Shown in pieces: positions 17,301 to 23,922 of a DNA stretch of 34,426 nucleotides. This stretch comes from Sphingobacterium sp. UBA4616 (GTDB taxonomy: Bacteria; Bacteroidota; Bacteroidia; Sphingobacteriales; Sphingobacteriaceae). Each line of letters begins with the position of its first letter. The first letter of the stretch is position 1. The translations under genes were made by a program, and so were the position numbers. Location: contig DGIS01000033.1 in assembly GCA_002386525.1 (NCBI GenBank), positions 1 through 34,426 of the forward strand. Reading direction: 5' to 3'. The notes below the pieces were generated by a model. The model saw only the letters and a list, made by a program, of their open reading frames with translations. It searched no databases and was not told where the DNA came from.

Positions 17301-18507
17301 TCTTTTTTAAATATTGTTGTTCCGCAATAGATGAATTTTCGCCAACTAATTTCGTATAATATTTATCTAAAATTTTCTTTCCAGATTTGGATGTGAAGAC
17401 ATTATTGCACATCGATAAGAAGTCGTATCCTGTTGTTCCCTGTATTGGCCATTCATGGGGAAGCACTTCCCCATGCTCCAATATTTTTTCAGCAACTATA
17501 TATGTAGTTGAGCCAACAGACTTCCTCAAATTACACAAATACGCGGTCGGATTGTAAAGTCCGTCAATATGATCAATCCTCAATCCGTCAATCAGTCCTT
17601 CTTTAACCAGTGTTTTTATTAACTTATGAGATTCGTTGAATACATTCTCATCATGCACGTTTAAACAAATCAGTTCATTTACTGTAAAGAAACGTCTAAA
17701 ATTTATTCTCTCGTTTGTGATCCACCAAGGGCAAAGTTCATAATGCTGAGCGTTTACCAACACATCAATATCATTCAAATTACTATTAAATTGATCAAGA
17801 ATGTGCTTTAACTTTCTTTTCGTCAGTTTATTAAAAATTTGAGCACGCAATAGTTTCCATTCTTCACCATCTCCATTGGCTTGAACAGTACTTATCTGTG
17901 TTAAAAGTCCTTCAAAATTAGATTGTGTAGCCTGTAAATAATCCTTCAGGATAACACAATACGATTGAGGAGAAATTGGATACTGGTTTCCCTTATAAGA
18001 CAGTCGAAGGCTATTATTCAAAAAAATGACAGCGATTTCGTTGTTCGAAATCGCCTCGTCCAAATTATCTGTCAATACAGGGACCATTAACCTTCCCTTA
18101 TCAAACAAACCTGAACTATAACAGGTATCGAAAAAACCACTAAATTGCGATGACTGGCCAAATTCCAGAAGATCCATAAGCCATTCATTTTTCGGATGAA
18201 ATGCCATATGGTTAGGAACGATATCTTGTAACCATTTAATTTGGTATTTGTTCAATAGCTCCTTGATCGATCTCAAATCTTCCAATTTACCCAACTCGCT
18301 ATTTATCTGATTAAAATTTATACCATCATATCCATGAATGCTCCCAGGGGTTGACTGGAAAATGGGGGATGCGTATACTGTATCTATACCCAAATCTCGG
18401 AGGTAAGGAATTACGCCTTTAAAGTCCGAGAAGTTGAAATCTTTATGAAACTGAATTCTGTATGTGGTATGTGGCGTATTAATAGATACTTTTTTAGTTG
18501 TGTGCAT
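14305..18507 (-). CDS. treY: TreY-MalQ fusion: malto-oligosyltrehalose synthase + 4-alpha-glucanotransferase
   Basis: This 1400-aa protein joins two enzymes. Residues about 10-900 are TreY, which converts the reducing end of a maltodextrin to trehalose: 'TYRIQFHKDFNF', 'YASPIFQSTPGSIHGYD', nucleophile Asp312 in 'DGLRIDHIDGL', Glu340 in 'YIVAEKIL', Asp579 in 'SSTHDTKRGEDARSR'. Residues about 905-1395 are MalQ (GH77), which shuffles glucan chains: 'RSSGILMHISSIPSPFGIGDLG', 'WWQVLPLGPT', 'ILRLDHFRAFSSYWEVP', 'FIVEDLGDVD', 'YTGTHDNNTTLSW'. Both halves keep their catalytic residues and there is no internal stop. The joint near residues 895-910 has no long linker. MalQ could recycle the short chains that TreY/TreZ leave. 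It is the first gene of the operon, divergent from the nucleotidyltransferases. Confidence 0.95.
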   Translation of the reverse strand: MHTTKKVSINTPHTTYRIQFHKDFNFSDFKGVIPYLRDLGIDTVYASPIFQSTPGSIHGYDGINFNQINSELGKLEDLRSIKELLNKYQIKWLQDIVPNHMAFHPKNEWLMDLLEFGQSSQFSGFFDTCYSSGLFDKGRLMVPVLTDNLDEAISNNEIAVIFLNNSLRLSYKGNQYPISPQSYCVILKDYLQATQSNFEGLLTQISTVQANGDGEEWKLLRAQIFNKLTKRKLKHILDQFNSNLNDIDVLVNAQHYELCPWWITNERINFRRFFTVNELICLNVHDENVFNESHKLIKTLVKEGLIDGLRIDHIDGLYNPTAYLCNLRKSVGSTTYIVAEKILEHGEVLPHEWPIQGTTGYDFLSMCNNVFTSKSGKKILDKYYTKLVGENSSIAEQQYLKKSTILNKHMQGELANLTKLLSSLLRVNSKVKKSHLKDILQSFLASFPIYRVYDDRFPLSASTYKLFLSIFAKLTKIPELNQTLINQFRNLFEQAQVNYQPKTQSDLVEFLMRCMQLTGPVMAKGVEDTLMFTYNRFIGHNEVGDHPANWGVSKNEFHNMMQERQMNWSLSMNASSTHDTKRGEDARSRLLVLTAMAQKWIKQLQLWHDMVRNEYPRDLPHPNDEYFIYQSLVASFPMEKNDSNISLAFEKRFLDYLVKYLREGKERSCWESPNVDYEVSVQEFASFLLDRDRPFFTSFYQFLEVIADFGVINSLTQQILKFTCPGVPDIYQGSELWNHSFVDPDNRRPIDYQRRKDLLSAIENGDKKVRIKDLWRYRFDGKIKLWLVRELVKLRKEHRALASDGSYVPLKVTGRFRNNILAFARRSGEEWMVIVVPLHLAEIGNISKFVPGSFDWSDTKVHLSSNHSVAWKHILTEAEGEGMEIAVNTIFKDLPMAIISYTDFPPQRSSGILMHISSIPSPFGIGDLGSEARRFVKQLYRSGQSWWQVLPLGPTDATQFHSPYSTLSSRAGNPLFIDLRELIKLGLLQKNEIKHLKCKASTTINFAEVVLAKYQLLEQAYSRLPAHAAFEFSDFVDRESKWLNDYALFKVLKNRNGNKPWYEWPKHYKNRESAALSNFAAEFRDELQQEKWFQFLFFKQWDGLRKHARDYGIRLIGDIPFYVAYDSADVWVNPHYFSLKADGDMEYVAGVPPDYFNADGQLWGMPTFNWESLKHDGYQWWIDRLAHNCSLFDILRLDHFRAFSSYWEVPIQETSAKNGKWLEGPGEAFFEQVKINLEYMPFIVEDLGDVDAAVYDFRDRFKFPGMAVLQFAFGEDMSRSPHIPHQYVRNSVAYTGTHDNNTTLSWYNQDLSLLSKINLRNYFGRIVDSENVNEVLIRSIYASVADKVIVPMQDILNLDGSCRMNTPASTAGNWLWRMQKRAFTSKIQHKLFNYTKIYNR

Positions 18508-18696
18508 GGCTTGCTGATATCTTTTTTAGATCAGAACATCTTTCCGCAATTTTAGTTCATTGGATTCTCCAGAAAAAAAGATTATTAATTATAAAAAACA
18601 ATAAAGCAAAAAAACAATTTAAAATTAAAACGAATCTGCTTGAGCTGCGTTCTTAATGTACTTCTTCAATAATTGCAGTTTTAAATTATTATACAC
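18508..18696. promoter_or_regulatory. divergent promoter region, A-tract rich
   Basis: This 189-bp region must hold the promoters of the trehalose operon (minus) and of the nucleotidyltransferase pair (plus). It has several A tracts (18573-18579, 18593-18598, 18608-18614 and shorter ones) spaced roughly 15-20 bp, which may bend the DNA. I could not place a convincing TTTG/TAnnTTTG promoter for either direction, which leaves room for an alternative sigma factor. Confidence 0.45.
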
Positions 18697-19179
18697 ATGA
18701 AAAAAATAGGAATTACGTTTTCTGCTTTTGATTTGCTTCACGCAGGTCATGTTAAGATGCTCGAAGATGCCAGAGAACAATGCGACTTTTTAATATGCGG
18801 ATTACAAACAGATCCTACTCTCGATCGCCCAGAAAAAAATAAGCCAACACAATCTGTATTTGAACGTTATATGCAGTTAAAAGCGTGCAAGCATGTTGAT
18901 ATGATTATACCCTATGCTACCGAACAGGACTTAGAAGATGTATTGCGATCGTTCAAGGTACATGTTCGTATTTTGGGAGACGAATATATGGATAAAGCAT
19001 TTACTGGCAGGAAATACTGCGAGGAGAAAGGAATACAACTATATTTCAACAGAAGGGAAAATAGATTTTCGAGTTCGTCTTTACGGAAAATAATTGCATC
19101 CAAAGAAAAAAACAATAAAGGTGCTGTGGTAAGCATAAATGAGGCAGCAAGTTACGCTTTGAAGCGGGTAAATGCATAA
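18697..19179 (+). CDS. cytidylyltransferase-fold nucleotidyltransferase, copy A
   Basis: The 160-aa protein has the nucleotidyltransferase fold of TagD/GCT-type enzymes: 'IGITFSAFDLLHAGH' with the HxGH nucleotide-binding motif at residues 15-18, 'DFLICGLQTDP' near 30-40, and 'GDEYMDKAFTGRKYCEEKGIQLYF' in the C-terminal half. The usual RTxGIST signature is replaced by 'RFSSSSLRK' (123-131), as in other TagD-like proteins of unknown substrate. Relatives transfer CMP or AMP to glycerol-3-phosphate or sugar phosphates. It is followed after 15 bp by paralogue B (roughly 45% identical by eye) and is divergent from the trehalose operon. The substrate cannot be told from sequence. Cytosolic. Confidence 0.8.
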   Translation: MKKIGITFSAFDLLHAGHVKMLEDAREQCDFLICGLQTDPTLDRPEKNKPTQSVFERYMQLKACKHVDMIIPYATEQDLEDVLRSFKVHVRILGDEYMDKAFTGRKYCEEKGIQLYFNRRENRFSSSSLRKIIASKEKNNKGAVVSINEAASYALKRVNA

Positions 19180-19194
19180 ATTGACAATTAACAT

Positions 19195-19680
19195 ATGATA
19201 ATAGGTATAATATTTGGGGTATTCGACATGTTGCATGTAGGCCATATTGTGGCTCTTCAGGAAGCTAAGAGTCAATGTGATTATCTTATTATAGGTCTTA
19301 AGACAGACTCAAAAGTACAAGAAAATGATACTCATGATTCTGCACAAACGATGGTTGAAAGGTTTATCAAATTAGAAGGTTGCCAATTTGTTGATGAGAT
19401 TATTCCGTTTGAGTCTGATGACGATATTACGGATATGCTTCAGTCGCTTCCTGTACACAAATACTTTATAGGAGAAGAGTATAAGCTTGTAGATTTTTCA
19501 GGTAGAGATTATTGTGTTTCAGAAGGAATTGAAATTTACTACACCAAAAATAAAAATAGGTTTTCAAGCCAATCACTTCGAAAAATTGTAAGTAAAAAGG
19601 AAGTAGAAAAGGCGGAAAAAAGTTTTAATACGAATCTAAAGTGTCATACTACTACTAACACTTCGATAACTTCCTCATGA
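19195..19680 (+). CDS. cytidylyltransferase-fold nucleotidyltransferase, copy B
   Basis: The 161-aa tandem paralogue of the preceding gene has the same landmarks: 'IGIIFGVFDMLHVGH' with HVGH at residues 14-17, 'DYLIIGLKTDS', 'GEEYKLVDFSGRDYC' and 'NRFSSQSLRK'. It keeps the HxGH motif, so it should be active. It differs from copy A in the loop after the second strand (residues about 40-52) and has a Thr/Ser/Asn-rich C-terminal tail. That points to a different substrate or to a heteromer with copy A. Start ATG at 19195, co-transcribed with copy A. Confidence 0.8.
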   Translation: MIIGIIFGVFDMLHVGHIVALQEAKSQCDYLIIGLKTDSKVQENDTHDSAQTMVERFIKLEGCQFVDEIIPFESDDDITDMLQSLPVHKYFIGEEYKLVDFSGRDYCVSEGIEIYYTKNKNRFSSQSLRKIVSKKEVEKAEKSFNTNLKCHTTTNTSITSS

Positions 19681-20377
19681 AAGACGACTAAAACACATGT
19701 TCCGCAGGGTTCCAATTAACAGCATTATGTTAGCGATCTGAAAAAATCAACATAGGTGTATATATGAAATTCTGCACTAATCGTCTGTAAAGTTGGATGA
19801 CTTGAATCTATTAGCAGCAATTCACAATTGGTAATAGGCCGAATTGCTGCTATTCTATTTTGGCCTTTTTAAAAAAGATATTGAATAGTTATTTCCCTGT
19901 ATAGTACTATTTTCCTGACACAATCATTTTTCTTCTTGTCGTGAATGCTCCACAGCACAATAGGAACCGATATCAATAAAATACTATTCACTTTACCTAC
20001 CACCTCAAAATTTATTTAATTTATGGACGCCCCCTTCCATTTCTACTTGTTAAAATAGATAGAATCTATGATTCACTTACGTTGTTTTACTAACTTATCA
20101 GCGTATAAATAACGTGAATACAGAGGTCTGGCGATAAAACTCTACTTAGAAAAAGTTTTATACGGTTTTATATTCCAGGCGTCATGAGCAGAAGAACAGA
20201 TTAAACCATCTATAAAGCTCATAATCAGCACAACTAAGTGATTTTAAGTATAAATCACATTTCCCGTGATATTTACTTGAAGATATTGCTAAAGCTTTTG
20301 AATAGGCAATTTTGGCAAAAAACTGCACTGTTGTTGTACTGTTTCATCAGTATTCATTAAGATTATTAAATAACAAT
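19681..20377. other. 697-bp gene-free region
   Basis: The longest gap in the window. Only ORFs of about a dozen codons occur, none credible. The first part holds the hairpin at 19812-19852; the rest is AT-rich, without repeats, tRNA or a Bacteroidota promoter I can place. It must contain the promoter of the second sigma factor and could hide a small RNA. Confidence 0.5.
19812..19852 (+). terminator. hairpin after the nucleotidyltransferase pair
   Basis: A 12-bp perfect stem TAGCAGCAATTC (19812-19823) pairs with 19841-19852 around a 17-nt loop, followed by a T-rich stretch (TTCTATTTTGGCCTTTTT). It starts about 130 nt after the stop of copy B and probably ends that transcript. Confidence 0.5.
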
Positions 20378-20872
20378 ATGCAACATATCGAAATAAATTC
20401 ATTTTTTATTGAAAAAAGAGGCCTACTCAAAAATTTCGCTTCCCAATTTACCACAGATCCTGAGATTAAGAATGATCTTATACAGGACACTATGGTTAAT
20501 GCATTGAAATCAATTGAAAAGCTTATGCATAATCCAAAAGTCGGTTCTTGGTTATACGTGATCATGCGAAATATCTATATTAATCATTATAGAAAAACGA
20601 AAAGAACTGAAAACTATCATCATGAATATGCATCTCTTGCCAGGAATGAATCTACTTCTACGAATGCAAGCACAACTAAGTTTATTCTAGATGATATACA
20701 GAAAGCGTTGAGTCAACTTTCTCAGGAAAATTACGAAATTTTCAATATGTTTTTGGAAGGATTTAAGTATTATGAAATCGCGGAATATATGCAGATGCCT
20801 GAAGGAACGATTAAAACACGTATTCATTTTATTCGTAAAACGATGAAAAAACAACTATCGGTATATCATTAA
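20378..20872 (+). CDS. second sigma-70 family (ECF-type) sigma factor
   Basis: The 164-aa protein aligns without a gap to the sigma factor at 3476-3976, with about 84 of 164 residues identical by hand count. Region 2 shows 'DLIQDTMVNALKSI' and 'SWLYVIMRNIYINHYRKTKR'; region 4 shows 'YYEIAEYMQMPEGTIKTRIH'. The variable linker (about 78-100) and the N-terminal ten residues differ most. I place the start at 20378 because it matches the start of the paralogue; an upstream ATG at 20312 would add 22 residues with no counterpart. No anti-sigma gene is adjacent. A lipoprotein gene follows 100 bp downstream on the same strand. The recognition helix is nearly identical between the two, so their target promoters probably overlap. 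Confidence 0.9.
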   Translation: MQHIEINSFFIEKRGLLKNFASQFTTDPEIKNDLIQDTMVNALKSIEKLMHNPKVGSWLYVIMRNIYINHYRKTKRTENYHHEYASLARNESTSTNASTTKFILDDIQKALSQLSQENYEIFNMFLEGFKYYEIAEYMQMPEGTIKTRIHFIRKTMKKQLSVYH

Positions 20873-20972
20873 TCGACTATCGTTAATTAAAAACTTCATT
20901 AAACTATAAAAATAAAAACTATTTACATATAAGTCTTGTTATTTAAAAAACATCACTAAATAAATAAATATT

Positions 20973-21443
20973 ATGATTTCAAACAAAACACTATTTGCTT
21001 CCCTAGCGGCTTTAACATTGCTAGCATCATGTAATAACCAGACGCCACAGGAAAAGGCAGCTGAAAATATGGAACATGCGGAAGAAAAAGCGGCAGATGC
21101 CAACGAAGAGGCGATGAAAACTTCAGAAGACGCTGCGACAAAAGATGCCGAAGCAGTTGTTTATTCGGATAAAGCAGCCGCGAACGCTGCTATAGCTTCA
21201 GTTGCTGCGCCTGTTCTATCCAATGATAAAGCCAAAGAGCTCTATACAAAGCTTGGAAAAACTTGGGTAGAACGTATCAATGCAGAAACTGCTGATAAAG
21301 CATTGGATAAAGAAAAATCTTTGTTAGATATCAAAAATGAAATTGAGAAAAATGTTGCAGACGGTAAAATATCAGCTTCTGATAAAGATAACATCATGAA
21401 ATATCAATCCGACTGTATTGCCGCAGTAAAAGCTGCTCTTTAG
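20973..21443 (+). CDS. Ala/Lys/Glu-rich lipoprotein, 156 aa
   Basis: A type II signal peptide is clear: MISNK, a hydrophobic core, then lipobox LLASC with Cys at residue 20. The mature N-terminal part (about 25-75) is very rich in Ala, Glu, Lys and Asp and should form a helix or coiled coil; the C-terminal part (about 80-156) is also helical, with 'SDKDNIMKYQSDCIAAVKAAL' at the end. I do not recognise a family beyond a general likeness to small helical stress-induced lipoproteins. It follows the second sigma factor in the same direction and has its own terminator at 21481-21523, so it may be a target of that sigma factor; this is inferred from position only. Confidence 0.8.
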   Translation: MISNKTLFASLAALTLLASCNNQTPQEKAAENMEHAEEKAADANEEAMKTSEDAATKDAEAVVYSDKAAANAAIASVAAPVLSNDKAKELYTKLGKTWVERINAETADKALDKEKSLLDIKNEIEKNVADGKISASDKDNIMKYQSDCIAAVKAAL

Positions 21444-21480
21444 TACGAAGGAAAAATAACTACAATAATTGTCATAACGT

Positions 21481-21523
21481 GGATGTCTTGCAGATTGGTT
21501 TCAATAGCAGGACATCCTTTTTT
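21481..21523 (+). terminator. intrinsic terminator of the lipoprotein gene
   Basis: GGATGTCTTGC (21481-21491) pairs with 21507-21517 (one wobble) and is followed by six T residues at 21518-21523. It sits between the lipoprotein and the convergent response regulator. Confidence 0.9.
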
Positions 21524-21552
21524 GTTGATACCATTACGTATAAATTAGGCAA

Positions 21553-21924
21553 TTATCTATCCAGGTTGGATGAACTTTCGACTGCTTCTAGCAGGTCATT
21601 GATGTCAAAAGGCTTTGCTATAAAACGATTAGCTCCTGCGCGAAATGCCACATCTTTTCCATCCTTACTGGCGGATATGCATATTATAAACAGTTCTTTT
21701 AGTTCTTTATCTTCTCTAATTTTTCTTATCAATTCATCTCCGGAGAGCATCGGCATCCATATGTCTAATAAAATGACATCGGGTTGCTTTTCCCTGATCA
21801 CTCCTAAGGCGTTAAGACTGTTTGTCTCAATAATTGTGTCGTAACCCGACATTTCCAATAGCATTTGTAACATGTCAACTATTGTACTATCATCATCACA
21901 AATGAAAACCGTTTTGTTTTCCAT
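21553..21924 (-). CDS. single-domain response regulator (CheY-like)
   Basis: The 123-aa protein is a receiver domain and nothing else: acidic pocket Asp10/Asp11 in 'FICDDDST', phospho-acceptor Asp54 in 'VILLDIWMP', Ser84 in 'ICISAS' and Lys104 in 'FIAKPFD'. It has no DNA-binding or output domain, so it must act by protein contact, as a phospho-relay step or as a phosphate sink. No kinase is adjacent. The nearest kinase is the phytochrome at 7810-9984, which also lacks a cognate regulator, so a pairing is possible but unproven. It is transcribed alone. Confidence 0.92.
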   Translation of the reverse strand: MENKTVFICDDDSTIVDMLQMLLEMSGYDTIIETNSLNALGVIREKQPDVILLDIWMPMLSGDELIRKIREDKELKELFIICISASKDGKDVAFRAGANRFIAKPFDINDLLEAVESSSNLDR

Positions 21925-22021
21925 ATTTAATTTTACTCGCTAATTTTGAACATTATTTTCTCATTCATTATCCCATTGTGTTTCCTTTGTGACCTGCCCG
22001 TCTTCTATGAGTGCTATTTTT

Positions 22022-22054
22022 CAAATATAGTTGATAAATATGTTATAACGCGAA
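22022..22054 (-). promoter_or_regulatory. probable promoter of the response regulator
   Basis: On the minus strand TTCG (22051-22054), a 21-bp spacer and TATATTTG (22022-22029) fit the Bacteroidota pattern, with a perfect -7 and one mismatch at -33. The 5' leader would be about 90 nt. Confidence 0.5.
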
Positions 22055-22110
22055 ATTCTTATAAATTCGTTTAATAATCTCCCGCATATTATAATACTTT
22101 GCATACGGAA

Positions 22111-22578
22111 TTAAGATCCATTAGCAATAACTTGCTCTAAAAAATAGATTTGGCGTTCATTTATCTTCTTTATGGCCTCTGTAAATGTAAACCAGGCGCC
22201 CCGATCAACTTCAGGATAAAGTTGTATCTTTCCTGATCTAGGAGGCCATTCCAATGCAAAGGTATTACTGATGAGTTTATACGGATCCATATCTCCCTCA
22301 ATTGCCCAACATAATACTTTTTTCCCTCCTTTCTGTTGAATAGCAGACAATTCCATAAAATTTCCATTAGGTAGATACCCTGTTTCCTCCATAAACTCCC
22401 TTTTAGCAGCTGCGAGAGCATCTTCGTCCATACCGATCTCTCCTTTCGGAATGGTCCAACACCCTTCATCTTTCTTGGCAAAATATGGTCCTCCAGGATG
22501 TACTAAGAAAAAATAAATTTGTTGTTCCTGAATTTTATACATTAATAATCCCGCACTACAATTGAGTTTTCTAGCCAT
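22111..22578 (-). CDS. Nudix hydrolase
   Basis: The 155-aa protein carries a complete Nudix box at residues 46-68 (GEIGMDE, seven residues, REFMEETGYL), the metal-binding loop for hydrolysis of nucleoside diphosphate linkages. The opening 'SAGLLMYKIQEQQIYFFLVHPGGPYFAKKDEGCWTIPKGE' resembles diadenosine-tetraphosphate or (di)nucleotide-cleaning Nudix enzymes, some of which remove oxidised or alarmone-type nucleotides. The start codon overlaps the last 8 bases of the exonuclease III gene (ATGGCTAG), so translation is coupled. The pairing with a base-excision nuclease suggests nucleotide-pool or DNA-damage housekeeping. The exact substrate is not predictable. Confidence 0.9.
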   Translation of the reverse strand: MARKLNCSAGLLMYKIQEQQIYFFLVHPGGPYFAKKDEGCWTIPKGEIGMDEDALAAAKREFMEETGYLPNGNFMELSAIQQKGGKKVLCWAIEGDMDPYKLISNTFALEWPPRSGKIQLYPEVDRGAWFTFTEAIKKINERQIYFLEQVIANGS

Positions 22579-23356
22579 TCGTGTTATTGTTACTTAATCT
22601 AATCCATGTAGGGGCATGATCGCTGCTTTTCTCCCATCCACGAACGTCCCTATCTATACCACCTTCCATTAACCGAGCCTGGATCGACGGACTCAATAGG
22701 ATGTGATCTATACGCAACCCTGCATTTCGAGCATAAGCCTGACGAAAATAATCCCAAAATGTATAAACTTCCTTATCCGGGAAAAGTGTACGTATAGAAT
22801 CTTGCCATCCATCTTTTAGCAAAAGACTAAAAGCTTCCTTAACCTCTTTTGTAAAGAGTGCATCATTGATATATTTTTCTGGTTTATAAGTGTCTATGTC
22901 TTCTGGAATAATATTGAAATCCCCGATCAGAATAGCCGATGCATTCATCCGAAGAAGTGTTTTAGATCGTTTGGCCAACCGTTCGATCCAATCTAATTTA
23001 TAATCATATTTGACCCCTGGAAAAGGGTTGCCATTAGGTAGATAAATACAACATATTACGACGTTTTGGATTATGACCTCCAAATATCGGCTTTGGTTAT
23101 CCTCAGGATCTCCGGGCAGGACTCTTGTGATCTCTTCAATCTCATATTTCGAAAGCACCGCAACTCCGTTCCAACTTTTCTGGCCATGCCAAATGGCGTG
23201 ATAGCCGAGATCACTTATTTCTTTCAACGGAAAACGTTCTTGAGGGGATTTAAGCTCCTGAAGGCAAACTACATCTGGCGACTCTTCTTCCAACCATCGT
23301 AAAAGGACTGGAAGCCGCGCGTTGATACCATTTATATTATAAGTTGCTATCTTCAT
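22571..23356 (-). CDS. xth: exodeoxyribonuclease III (XthA family)
   Basis: An AP endonuclease and 3'-5' exonuclease of the ExoIII family acting in base-excision repair. The 261-aa protein shows 'YNINGINARLPVLLRWL' at the start, metal ligand Glu34 in 'CLQELK', 'WNGVAVLSKY', 'CIYLPNG', the catalytic 'LIGDFNIIPEDIDTY', 'RIDHILLSPSI' and the closing 'SDHAPTWIRL'. Length and motif order are those of the family. It is the first gene of a two-gene unit with the Nudix hydrolase, which starts inside its stop region. A near-consensus -7 (GACCTTTG) lies upstream on the minus strand but lacks a partner -33. Confidence 0.95.
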   Translation of the reverse strand: MKIATYNINGINARLPVLLRWLEEESPDVVCLQELKSPQERFPLKEISDLGYHAIWHGQKSWNGVAVLSKYEIEEITRVLPGDPEDNQSRYLEVIIQNVVICCIYLPNGNPFPGVKYDYKLDWIERLAKRSKTLLRMNASAILIGDFNIIPEDIDTYKPEKYINDALFTKEVKEAFSLLLKDGWQDSIRTLFPDKEVYTFWDYFRQAYARNAGLRIDHILLSPSIQARLMEGGIDRDVRGWEKSSDHAPTWIRLSNNNTNG

Positions 23357-23797
23357 AAAATGAATATGTTAAGTTAAAACACAACGAGCCAAAGGTCACA
23401 ATTGTTTGGAAATTTATAATATTATCGTATTATAACATCTACATTCAATCCTATCTGATTTACCGATATGAGTTATTGACGTCAATACTTGCAGGCTACG
23501 CCGACAAAACACGTTTTATTACTAAATCAAATCTTCAGATTAATTCCAATAATTGTATGCAAATCGTTGGACGCTAAATGCGCTTCGTGTTTATACTGTC
23601 ACAAAAGATCGGTTCTGATAAGAATCCAAGGTTTACTGCGCTATAAATACGTAGTTAAACTGAAATTTACGGTAGGCGCATAACATTGCTACGCTATTTC
23701 CATTAAAAAAGTACGGATATGCCTTTACACATTGTCTTTGGGTATAAATTTTGATTCATCTTTATCAAAAGAATTACACTCAAAATAGCGTACTGAT
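23357..23797. other. intergenic region between xth and the 39-aa ORF
   Basis: This 441-bp region separates divergent transcripts. A 64-codon open frame at 23489-23683 has many Cys, His and Ile codons and no start signal, so I do not call it. I see no strong hairpin and no perfect promoter; TGTCTTTG at 23733-23740 is one base off the -7 consensus. Confidence 0.45.
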
Positions 23798-23917
23798 ATG
23801 GAAAATATTGATAAAAAAGCAAAAAAAATAGGATTGGAAAAGGGATATTATTTGTTGCTAATGGCCATTCTCGATCTTCCAGTTGAAGAGGTACAAAATA
23901 CAGTTAAGGAGGGTTAA
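23798..23917 (+). CDS. 39-aa small protein upstream of the glycosyltransferase
   Basis: This short ORF begins MENIDKKAKKIGLEKGYYLL and continues with a Leu/Met/Val-rich helix ending KEG. The N-terminal half is basic and the second half amphipathic. It ends 5 bp before the glycosyltransferase start, and its last codons contain that gene's Shine-Dalgarno sequence (AAGGAGGG, 23906-23913). Translating it would therefore affect access to the downstream site, so it may be a leader peptide or a small partner protein. I do not recognise a family. Support comes from the tight spacing and coding-like composition. Confidence 0.55.
   Translation: MENIDKKAKKIGLEKGYYLLLMAILDLPVEEVQNTVKEG
23906..23913 (+). 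promoter_or_regulatory. strong Shine-Dalgarno site of the glycosyltransferase
   Basis: AAGGAGGG lies 9 nt before the ATG at 23923. It is notable because most starts in this window have no such site, and because it is embedded in the 3' end of the 39-aa ORF. Confidence 0.8.
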
Positions 23918-23922
23918 GTTAT

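Noticed and set aside
4765..18655. Shared CGTTCTTA about 50 bp before the ankyrin gene (4765-4772) and before nucleotidyltransferase copy A (18648-18655), considered as an alternative-sigma promoter element
   Set aside because: Only two exact copies, no common second element, and similar T-rich strings are frequent by chance in this AT-rich DNA. The catalase, phytochrome and treY upstream regions lack it.
23489..23683. 64-codon open frame between xth and the glycosyltransferase
   Set aside because: Unusual Cys/His/Ile/Lys composition, no start signal, no family resemblance and no conserved pattern; most likely chance.
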